NCBI GenBank assembly: GCA_900548745.1
Contig: URLQ01000076.1
Span: forward strand, 1 to 13,479
Source of the DNA: an uncultured Prevotella sp.
Lineage (GTDB): Bacteria; Bacteroidota; Bacteroidia; Bacteroidales; Bacteroidaceae
Length of the DNA: 13,479 nucleotides
Reading direction: 5' to 3'
The translations under genes and the position numbers were made by a program. Below the pieces are notes generated by a model. The model made no database searches, had not been told where the DNA came from, and saw only the letters and a list, made by a program, of their open reading frames with translations. Shown in pieces: positions 7,934-13,277 of the stretch; within the stretch, counting starts at the first letter, position 1; each line of letters opens with the position of its first letter.

Positions 7934-8482
7934 TTAGCATTCCACTTCAGCCAGGGCACCCGTCTCCGAGTCGATGATATATCCGTGCACGTTGATGTCT
8001 GTCGGCACGAGTGGATGGTGGGTGATTACGTCTACCGTGTTGCGCACGGAGTCCTCCGTGTCGTGGAATCCTTCGAGCCAATGGTCAAGGTCGATGCCGC
8101 ACTTTGCCACGGTATCTATTACGTCCTGCTGTATGCCTCGTTCTATCATGGCCTGCTTCATCGCCTTGCCGTTCATGTGGCATGCACCGCAGTTTGAGTG
8201 GGCGATAACCATTATCTCCTCCACATGCAGCTCGTATATAGCCACGAGGATGCTTCTCATGGCGGAGTCGAACGGGCTGATGACCAGTCCTCCGGCATTC
8301 TTTATCAGTTTTGCGTCGCCGTTCCTTATTCCCAGGGCGGCAGGCAGCAGTTCCGTAAGTCTCGTGTCCATACACGATAGTATTGCAAGCTTCTTGTCGG
8401 GATATTTGCTCGTCAGGAATCTCTCGTAACCTTTCTTCTCCACGAACTCCCGGTTGTATTTCAGAATTTCCTCTATAATCAT
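7934..8482 (-). CDS. Beta-class carbonic anhydrase
   Basis: A 182-residue zinc enzyme interconverting CO2 and bicarbonate in the cytoplasm. The beta-class active site is complete: Cys37, Asp39 and Arg41 in CMDTRL, then His95 and Cys98 in HSNCGAC; Cys37, His95 and Cys98 bind zinc, and the Asp-Arg pair is the catalytic dyad. The short length and the LIKNAGG core resemble the small beta enzymes of Gram-positives, mycobacteria and Bacteroidales. A longer reading to 8545 is excluded because it would start upstream of the -7 box at 8511-8518; ATG 8482 leaves about 22 nt of leader. It is the first gene of the probable four-gene transcript and its promoter is a copy of the repeat that drives rubredoxin. 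Confidence 0.95.
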   Translation of the reverse strand: MIIEEILKYNREFVEKKGYERFLTSKYPDKKLAILSCMDTRLTELLPAALGIRNGDAKLIKNAGGLVISPFDSAMRSILVAIYELHVEEIMVIAHSNCGACHMNGKAMKQAMIERGIQQDVIDTVAKCGIDLDHWLEGFHDTEDSVRNTVDVITHHPLVPTDINVHGYIIDSETGALAEVEC

Positions 8483-8510
8483 AGTTTTTTTAGGTGTTTT
8501 TTTATATGTG

Positions 8511-8580
8511 CAAAGATAGTGCAAATCGAACACAATACAAAACAAGCTTGCTTGATTTTGTATTGTTGAGATACAGCCAG
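8511..8580 (-). promoter_or_regulatory. Carbonic anhydrase operon promoter inside a copy of the promoter repeat
   Basis: On the minus strand the -7 box TATCTTTG is at 8518-8511, preceded by TTCGATTTGCAC. Upstream lie a hairpin at 8534-8564 centred on CAAGCAAGCTTG and a GCTGTATCTCAACA block. This order and the core TTTGCAYTATCTTTGCA match the tandem repeat at 501-662. The hairpin stem has a different sequence from the rubredoxin copies but still pairs. Confidence 0.8.
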
Positions 8581-8660
8581 TCTTAGGCTAAAGATAACAT
8601 TTATGCGTATGGATGGAAAATATTTTCTTGCATAAGTATAATTCTTTCGATGTAATTTTG

Positions 8661-8668
8661 TAACTTTG
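8661..8668 (+). promoter_or_regulatory. Promoter -7 box TAACTTTG for the structured RNA
   Basis: TAACTTTG matches TAnnTTTG. The predicted start near 8673-8675 coincides with the first base of a hairpin (GGATTTCT pairing with AGAAATATCC, 8673-8702). No coding frame with a plausible start follows. Confidence 0.55.
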
Positions 8669-8672
8669 CGAT

Positions 8673-8940
8673 GGATTTCTTTTCTTACGGAGAGAAATAT
8701 CCAGACATTGTGGTAAAAGCAAAGCATTCGCTATTATTTCGCGTTTAGCCAAGAGCGTCGGAAACTCTATATGGAATAACAAGCACGGAAATAATATGTG
8801 ACAGGTGGCTCGTATAGTGACCTCTTGTTCCTCAAACAGCGATGCACACGCCATAGAGCGTGGTGCATTCTTAGAGGAACCCGGGGCTCCATCCGACGCC
8901 GCCCCGTGCTAAACGCGATAAGAGGCATCACGCTTTTTTT
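8673..8940 (+). ncRNA. Candidate structured non-coding RNA, about 265 nt, class unknown
   Basis: This interval lacks a convincing ORF on either strand but is full of complementary segments. A closing helix of 11 perfect pairs joins 8739-8749 to 8908-8918. Inside it, 8755-8762 pairs with 8892-8899 (8 bp), and a terminal arm is formed by 8827-8833 with 8874-8880 (7 bp) and 8842-8847 with 8863-8868 (6 bp, plus 3 more pairs and a GNNN-type loop side CCATAGAG). Competing pairings exist: 8882-8887 with 8901-8906, and 8782-8788 with 8904-8910; these would give a pseudoknot or alternative folds. It ends in seven T at 8934-8940, though the stem just before them is weak. The closed 180-nt core is about the size of 6S RNA, but I see no signature of 6S, tmRNA, RNase P RNA or SRP RNA that I can state with confidence. 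It could also be a leader of the methyltransferase operon. Confidence 0.6.
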
Positions 8941-8971
8941 ATGTCTTGTCGTATCTTGTTGCGTCTTAGCG

Positions 8972-9005
8972 GATTGATAGTTGGGTGCAAAAACAACTAT
9001 CAATC
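8972..9005 (+). promoter_or_regulatory. Perfect 12-bp inverted repeat upstream of the methyltransferase start
   Basis: GATTGATAGTTG (8972-8983) is the exact reverse complement of CAACTATCAATC (8994-9005), with a 10-nt loop GGTGCAAAAA. It ends 7 nt before the ATG at 9013, so it could be a repressor operator or an RNA hairpin limiting ribosome access. There is no T-run after it, so it is not a standard terminator. A weak -7-like sequence (TATCTTG) lies near 8952. Confidence 0.75.
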
Positions 9006-9012
9006 AAAACTT

Positions 9013-10182
9013 ATGGCAAATAGTACATTATCAGATGCTAAGACGGCAAAACAAGATGAATTTTATACCCAATTCTATGATATAGAGTCAGAGATGGAGG
9101 CATATCTTGATTATAATCCGGATGTGTTTCGTGGTAAAACGGTATTGCTTCCTTGTGACGATCCGGAATGGAGTAACTTCACGAAGTATTTTGCGCAGAA
9201 CTTTGAGAGCCTCGGGCTGAAGAAACTTATTTCTACAAGCTATGCATTGGAAAGCAAAAGTTACAAGGCAGGTTTTCAGTTATCGCTTTTTGAAACGCAA
9301 TCGCCAAAATTTGATAAGGACAAGACCAAGACACATGGAAAATTTTTTGTCCTTACTGATGATACAACAGGAGACGGCATAGTAAATATAGATGATTTGC
9401 AATGGGATTATCTTGATGGTGACGGGGATTTCAGAAGCGAAGAAGTGAAAAAGCTGAGGGATGAGGCTGATATAATTATTACGAATCCTCCGTTTTCGCT
9501 TTTCAGGGAATTCCTTGCATGGATAGTTGAAGCTAAAAAGCAATTCATTATTATTGGCAATATGAATGCAATTACATACAAAGAGGTTTTTCCCTTGATA
9601 AAGGACAATAGGATGTGGATAGGTAAAGGGTTCAGCGGTGGAAATGCTTTCTTTAGATCGCCAGAAAGTCGTGATTATGCCAACGGAGTATACAATAAAG
9701 ACTCTGGTCTTGTAAAATTCCGTAATTGTTGCTGGTTTACCAATATAGATCATGGTCATAGACATGTTCCTTTAAAACTTATGACAAAGGCTGACAATAT
9801 AAAGTATAGCAGACATAAGGAAATAAAGAGTGTTGGCTATAAACGTTACGACAACTATGATGCAATAGAAGTACCATTTACTGATGCTATTCCTAAAGAT
9901 TGTAATGATATGATGGGTGTACCAATATCTTTTTTAGCTAAATATTGTCCTGAGCAATTTGAAATTGTTGGCATAACAAAAACCTGGTTTGGAATGGCAA
10001 ATAAAACTTATCCAAAGCAAATACAAGTAAACAAAAATGGCACGAAGGCTGTTGTTACAAAACTAAATGATGGACCTGTTATAAAATTAGACAAACCTTT
10101 GGACGGGGACGTTTATTATATGGTTGATGGAGGCTGTTATATACAGACATATGCCCGTATCCTAATCCGCAAAAAACAATAA
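9013..10182 (+). CDS. EcoRI-family N6-adenine DNA methyltransferase
   Basis: A 389-residue protein of the EcoRI methylase family, which transfers a methyl group from S-adenosylmethionine to adenine N6 in DNA. The N-terminus ANSTLSDAKTAKQDEFYTQ, the following PCDDPEWSNFTKYF block and the motif IV tetrapeptide NPPF (158-161, in IITNPPFSLFREFLAW) are family landmarks. The start is placed at 9013 because the MAN...AK..K.DEFYTQ opening is where other members begin; the reading can be extended to 8941 but that adds residues directly behind a T-run. The gene is visibly AT-richer than its neighbours and than the next gene, suggesting transfer. Its stop is only 4 bp before the DUF262-HNH gene, so the two are translated as a pair. 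Target sequence unknown; GAATTC is a guess from the family name only. Confidence 0.88.
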   Translation: MANSTLSDAKTAKQDEFYTQFYDIESEMEAYLDYNPDVFRGKTVLLPCDDPEWSNFTKYFAQNFESLGLKKLISTSYALESKSYKAGFQLSLFETQSPKFDKDKTKTHGKFFVLTDDTTGDGIVNIDDLQWDYLDGDGDFRSEEVKKLRDEADIIITNPPFSLFREFLAWIVEAKKQFIIIGNMNAITYKEVFPLIKDNRMWIGKGFSGGNAFFRSPESRDYANGVYNKDSGLVKFRNCCWFTNIDHGHRHVPLKLMTKADNIKYSRHKEIKSVGYKRYDNYDAIEVPFTDAIPKDCNDMMGVPISFLAKYCPEQFEIVGITKTWFGMANKTYPKQIQVNKNGTKAVVTKLNDGPVIKLDKPLDGDVYYMVDGGCYIQTYARILIRKKQ

Positions 10183-10186
10183 CACT

Positions 10187-11350
10187 ATGGAAGCAGAATT
10201 ACAAACATATACTGTGAAGGAGCTGTGTGAAGGATTCACTTACAGCGACATCGACTGCAAAGGCTTGTATGGTTTGGCTGGCAAGCTGACGATACAGCCG
10301 GAATACCAGCGCAACTATCTGTATAGCGAGAATAACAGTAGGGCGGAGGCTGCGGTAATAAACTCCGTCTTGCATAAGTACCCGTTGGGACTGTTGTATT
10401 TCAACAAGCTGCCGGACGGACGGCTGGAGGTTCTCGACGGACAGCAGCGCATAACGAGTCTTGGCAGATATTTGATCGGCAAGTTCTCCATTATGAAAGG
10501 CGACATACCATATAAGTTTGATGCCCTTAATGAGGAAGACAAAGAGCTGATAGAAAATACAAAACTCCTGGCTTATATCTGCGAAGGTACGGAAGCGGAA
10601 ATCAAGGAATGGTTTGAAATCATCAATATCGGCGGCATACGCCTCAACGACCAGGAGAAGCTGAATGCCGTCTATTCCGGACCGTTTGTCAGCGCAGCCC
10701 GCAAGGAATTCAGTAATAAGGAAGATGCCCGCGTGCAGAAATGGGGATGCTATATATCCGGTTCTGCCAACAGACAGGAGTTCCTGCAGGAAGCCCTAAA
10801 CTGGGTGAGCCATGGAAATATCAAGGAATATATGCAGGAGCATCGCCGTGATGCTGATATCAACGAACTGAAGCTGTACTTCAATGATGTTATATCCTGG
10901 ATTGAGCAGACCTTTGATGAAGTCTATCCTAAGATGAGAGGATTGAACTGGGGAGAATTGTACGAAAGATTCCATACTACGCCGTATAACCATGTTGAAG
11001 TGTCAGAGAAGGTAAAGGAACTGTATGACGACCCGTGTGTCGGCGACAAGAAGAATATCTTCGAGTATGTACTTGGCGGTTGCACGGACACAAGGCTTCT
11101 CAATGTTCGTGTCTTCGACGACAACATTAAGCGTAGGGTCTATAACCGGCAGACTGCCGAGGCCCGGGAAAAGCATATTAGTAACTGTCCCTTGTGTGCT
11201 ATCGGTCATGACGCAAACAAAGAAAAGATCTGGAGACTTGCAGAAATGGATGCCGACCACGTTCAGGCATGGAGCAATGGAGGAGCTACAGATGAAAGCA
11301 ACTGCCAAATGCTCTGCAGAACACATAACAGGGCAAAGGGAAACAAATAA
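10187..11350 (+). CDS. DUF262 and HNH domain protein, putative modification-sensing or restriction nuclease
   Basis: A 387-residue protein with two recognisable parts. The N-terminal DUF262 (ParB/sulfiredoxin-like) domain carries QPEYQRNYLY and the hallmark DGQQR (Asp84-Arg88), the nucleotide-handling motif seen in GmrS-type and SspE-type defence nucleases. A helical middle follows. The C-terminal HNH nuclease has a CPLC zinc pair, the metal-site DADH (His358), Asn372, and CRTH (Cys377, His380). The HNH looks like the general HNH family rather than the DUF1524 type found in GmrD and SspE. It is probably co-translated with the adenine methyltransferase 4 bp upstream, and no classical restriction enzyme is present, so this protein is the likely cleavage component. 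GC content looks higher than in the methyltransferase gene. The activity is inferred from domains and context. Confidence 0.88.
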   Translation: MEAELQTYTVKELCEGFTYSDIDCKGLYGLAGKLTIQPEYQRNYLYSENNSRAEAAVINSVLHKYPLGLLYFNKLPDGRLEVLDGQQRITSLGRYLIGKFSIMKGDIPYKFDALNEEDKELIENTKLLAYICEGTEAEIKEWFEIINIGGIRLNDQEKLNAVYSGPFVSAARKEFSNKEDARVQKWGCYISGSANRQEFLQEALNWVSHGNIKEYMQEHRRDADINELKLYFNDVISWIEQTFDEVYPKMRGLNWGELYERFHTTPYNHVEVSEKVKELYDDPCVGDKKNIFEYVLGGCTDTRLLNVRVFDDNIKRRVYNRQTAEAREKHISNCPLCAIGHDANKEKIWRLAEMDADHVQAWSNGGATDESNCQMLCRTHNRAKGNK

Positions 11351-11357
11351 CCATATC

Positions 11358-11392
11358 AACTCCTCTTCCTCTTGTAGGGAGAGAGTTTTTTT
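11358..11392 (+). terminator. Intrinsic terminator after the methyltransferase/DUF262-HNH unit
   Basis: AACTCCTCTTCCT (11358-11370) pairs with AGGGAGAGAGTT (11376-11387) over 12 bp with one bulged C and one G-T pair, with a 5-nt loop and a run of seven T to 11392. It starts 7 nt after the stop codon. Confidence 0.88.
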
Positions 11393-11489
11393 AGATAAAT
11401 ATTTTTTTTATATTCTTACCCTTACACCCTTACTTTCCTGTCGAACAACCCCTTGCCTTGGTCGTCGAGTTCTATGGCTAAAGCTTGGA

Positions 11490-11984
11490 CTATGGTCTTG
11501 TGCTTGTCGGCTTTGAAAGTAGGTTTATAGCTTTCTCTGTACCAAAGAAATATTGCCGGTTGAGTTTTCTGTATGTCAGTTGCCTTACGAGCTCGTCCAT
11601 AGTTATGATTCCTTCAAGATATCGGTCAAGTTGGAATACTACGCCGTCGTCTGCTACCGGGCCAATGACAATGTCGTAGTTATGGTGGAAGGCATTTTTG
11701 TTGCTGTTTCTGTTTGATAAAATAAATTCAGCCCATTCTCTTGTTGGATTTTCAAACAGTAATACATTCAGGGTACCGTCTGTCAGGTGGTTCTCATTAA
11801 ATAAGAAAGTCGTTACAGTCGGACTTCCGCTTCCTACAATACTTGTTCTCCTTTTTGCCATATCTACGGCTTGTTGGAATATGTCTGTGAGGTAGAATCC
11901 TTTACCGAAATCCTTGTTTGGTTTGCAAAAGCGGAAATCTATGTTCTCTATTTCGATATTCGAACCGTGATATAATTCAATCAT
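11490..11984 (-). CDS. DUF3990 protein, ADP-ribosyltransferase-like, putative toxin
   Basis: A 164-residue protein with the DUF3990 pattern: ELYHGS at the N-terminus (Tyr5, His6), DFGKGFYLTD (25-34) followed by the QA pair, REWAEFIL..NR, YDIVIGPVADD, and a C-terminal QYFFGTEKA (Gln144). The YHGS and GFYLT blocks resemble the first two motifs of H-Y-E-type ADP-ribosyltransferases, with Gln144 in the place of the third; this is inference. Its ATG overlaps the stop of the DUF3791 gene (ATGA) and has a strong Shine-Dalgarno GGAGGAGG at 11998-11991, rare in this window. The extreme C-terminus (SKPTSTRP) looks non-family-like. Position last in a tight operon after two small proteins suggests a toxin or effector controlled by them. 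Confidence 0.82.
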   Translation of the reverse strand: MIELYHGSNIEIENIDFRFCKPNKDFGKGFYLTDIFQQAVDMAKRRTSIVGSGSPTVTTFLFNENHLTDGTLNVLLFENPTREWAEFILSNRNSNKNAFHHNYDIVIGPVADDGVVFQLDRYLEGIITMDELVRQLTYRKLNRQYFFGTEKAINLLSKPTSTRP

Positions 11985-12205
11985 GACAATCCTCCTCCGT
12001 TACGTTTACAGATTGTGGTCAAGTCGTCTACGGCATCATCGAACGAAAGCAGGTGTTCCGCTTCGTAATTGTCTTGAATAAAGTCGATGCCTTTATATCT
12101 TTTCAGATATGAGTAGGCTTGTTTGGAAGAAAGATTGAACTTCATTCCAAATTTGTCAATACAATATATTATATATGTAATTTTGTTGTCATTTCCCATA
12201 ATCAT
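11981..12205 (-). CDS. DUF3791 small protein, putative antitoxin or partner of the DUF3990 protein
   Basis: A 74-residue protein. The segment IIYCIDKFGMKFNLSSKQAY, followed by YLKRYKGIDFI, an acidic NYEAEHLLSFDDAVDDL and a short C-terminus, fits the DUF3791 pattern of small helical proteins commonly found beside DUF3990. Start and stop each overlap the neighbouring genes by 4 bp (ATGA), so production is coupled to both. A second in-frame ATG two codons in (MGNDNK) is possible. The last codons (GGGLS) overlap the ribosome binding site of the next gene. Role as an antitoxin is inferred from size and neighbourhood. Confidence 0.75.
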   Translation of the reverse strand: MIMGNDNKITYIIYCIDKFGMKFNLSSKQAYSYLKRYKGIDFIQDNYEAEHLLSFDDAVDDLTTICKRNGGGLS

Positions 12206-12441
12206 CCAAGTTTCCCAAATCTTATTTCATTCTTCAAGAGTTCATAGTTGTATGCCGAACTTTGATAGTAAAGTCCTGTAGCTGTATCTATCAGCTTTTC
12301 GTATAGGCTTGAGTTGTAGATACAGTCGAGTGCTTCTTCGAGCGAATACTTGAAGTCTTGCATAAGATATGATGTAATATCTTTTATGCGGCAGTTTGTC
12401 ATGAATCTGATCTGACCTTCTGTGAGCTTTGATTCTTCCAT
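12202..12441 (-). CDS. Small helical protein, first gene of the DUF3990 cassette
   Basis: A 79-residue protein not recognised with certainty. Visible pattern: RFMTNCRIKDITSYLMQDFK, then YSLEEALDCIYNSSLYEKL, then TGLYYQSSAYNYELLKNE. Small proteins with a LEEALD..Y.S..Y.KL..TGLYYQS.. signature are, to my recollection, common next to DUF3791 and DUF3990 genes. Translation from 12522 is ruled out since that start lies upstream of the promoter at 12463-12494; ATG 12441 leaves about 15 nt of leader. It overlaps the DUF3791 gene by 4 bp. Confidence 0.72.
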   Translation of the reverse strand: MEESKLTEGQIRFMTNCRIKDITSYLMQDFKYSLEEALDCIYNSSLYEKLIDTATGLYYQSSAYNYELLKNEIRFGKLG

Positions 12442-12462
12442 GTTTTTTGGCTTGTTACGTCG

Positions 12463-12494
12463 CAAATATACGAATAATCCGTTGAAGCGGCAAA
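12463..12494 (-). promoter_or_regulatory. Near-ideal Bacteroidetes promoter of the DUF3990 cassette
   Basis: On the minus strand TTTG (12494-12491), a 20-bp spacer and TATATTTG (12470-12463) match the -33/-7 consensus. The start of transcription falls near 12456. Confidence 0.8.
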
Positions 12495-12559
12495 TAAAAC
12501 GGATGTTTCTCTCGGATTTCATCCGTCCATCGGCTTTCTTGCCGATTATGGGTTCCCGC

Positions 12560-13096
12560 CTATCTCACCCACACAGCATAATCCTCCTTGCGCGGCTTCG
12601 CCTCTGCCGGCTCGTTCAGCGCATAGCCAAGGGCAACGTGACCGATGCCCTCGTAGTCGCCTTCTATTCCCCATTCCTTGAGCATCGCCTTGCCTTCGGC
12701 AGAAGAGAAAATCTCTTTTGCGCGATGAATCCAGCAGCAGCCAAGTCCGAGAGTATGGGCGGCGTTCATCAGATTGCCCATCACGAGAGAGCCGTCGTAA
12801 AGATATGTGGGGCGCTCCTTGTCGGCAAGCACGAGTAGGATGACGGGTGCTCCGTAGAATGGGTCGGAAGTGGTGCCCATTACTTCGGCGTTGAGTTTGG
12901 ACAGACGGTCGCGCACGGCCTTGTTGGTAATTACCACTATTCGTGGCGACTGCATCCCCCTGCCGGTAGGAGCATACTCGCCGGCCGTTACAACCTCTTT
13001 GATAAGTTCATCACTTGGGATGCGTTCCGGGTCAAAGCTGCGCACACTACGGCGTGTCATAAGACATTTTATAGTTTCGTTTGTTGTCATAGTCAT
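12560..13096 (-). CDS. Nitroreductase-family FMN oxidoreductase
   Basis: A 178-residue protein of the nitroreductase family, which reduces nitro, quinone or flavin substrates with NAD(P)H and bound FMN, normally as a cytoplasmic dimer. Landmarks: TRRSVRSFDPERIP (14-27, FMN phosphate binding), APTGRGMQSPRIVVI (FMN and active site), DGSLVMGNLMNAAHTLGLGCCWIHR and IGHVALGYA near the C-terminus. The length is at the short end for the family but all core blocks are present. Two in-frame ATGs exist, 13096 and 13090. The first overlaps the stop of a tiny leader ORF; the second starts a 12-bp sequence also found at the start of that leader ORF. No ribosome binding site separates them. Substrate unknown. 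Confidence 0.92.
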   Translation of the reverse strand: MTMTTNETIKCLMTRRSVRSFDPERIPSDELIKEVVTAGEYAPTGRGMQSPRIVVITNKAVRDRLSKLNAEVMGTTSDPFYGAPVILLVLADKERPTYLYDGSLVMGNLMNAAHTLGLGCCWIHRAKEIFSSAEGKAMLKEWGIEGDYEGIGHVALGYALNEPAEAKPRKEDYAVWVR

Positions 13097-13116
13097 GATA
13101 ATTTGTTTGTTGTCAT
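13093..13116 (-). CDS. Possible 7-residue leader ORF of the nitroreductase gene
   Basis: On the minus strand ATG at 13116 reads MTTNKLS and stops at a TGA that overlaps the nitroreductase ATG as ATGA. Its first 12 bases (13116-13105) repeat exactly at 13090-13079, where they encode MTTN of the nitroreductase. It lies about 8 nt after the predicted transcription start, so it would be on the messenger. Translation is unproven. Confidence 0.4.
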   Translation of the reverse strand: MTTNKLS

Positions 13117-13130
13117 TATGTTTCTTGTTA

Positions 13131-13138
13131 CAAAGTTA
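13131..13138 (-). promoter_or_regulatory. Nitroreductase promoter -7 box TAACTTTG
   Basis: On the minus strand TAACTTTG fits TAnnTTTG; transcription would begin near 13124, about 28 nt before the nitroreductase ATG. No good -33 TTTG is seen, consistent with dependence on an activator. Confidence 0.6.
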
Positions 13139-13166
13139 AGTGTTGAGGCTGACATGAAGAAAACAA

Positions 13167-13185
13167 GTTAGTTAATGTTGGTTAA
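13167..13185 (-). promoter_or_regulatory. Two direct TTAACYAAC repeats upstream of the nitroreductase promoter, possible regulator site
   Basis: On the minus strand TTAACCAAC (13185-13177) and TTAACTAAC (13175-13167) are spaced 10 bp apart, one helical turn, and end 29 bp upstream of the -7 box, about where an activator would bind. Confidence 0.45.
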
Positions 13186-13209
13186 TCAGATTTCTTCGGT
13201 TGTATTATG

Positions 13210-13256
13210 AAAAAGACAGGAGAAAGCATTTTCCTTTATGTTTCTCCTGTCTTTTT
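13210..13256 (-). terminator. Strong hairpin terminator of the right-edge gene, bidirectional in form
   Basis: AAAAAGACAGGAGAAA (13210-13225) pairs perfectly with TTTCTCCTGTCTTTTT (13241-13256), 16 bp with a 15-nt loop. Either strand ends in five T. Only the minus-strand gene to its right has a transcript to end here. Confidence 0.9.
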
Positions 13257-13277
13257 GCTTTATTGTCATTTTCTGTC

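Noticed and set aside
8483..8545. Longer N-terminus for the carbonic anhydrase
   Set aside because: The extension would start upstream of the -7 box at 8511-8518 and so outside the transcript.
8673..8940. tmRNA, RNase P RNA, SRP RNA or an IscB-type guide RNA
   Set aside because: No tRNA-like ends or tag frame, no conserved RNase P or SRP core sequences, and the downstream HNH protein has no RuvC-like or IscB features.
8941..9012. Longer N-terminus for the methyltransferase from ATG 8941
   Set aside because: It begins immediately after a T-run, contains the perfect inverted repeat, and does not match the family N-terminus, which starts at 9013.
12513..12546. Small hairpins CGGAT/ATCCG and ATCGGC/GCCGAT after the nitroreductase stop
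   Set aside because: Short stems without a T-run on the minus strand; not convincing as terminators.
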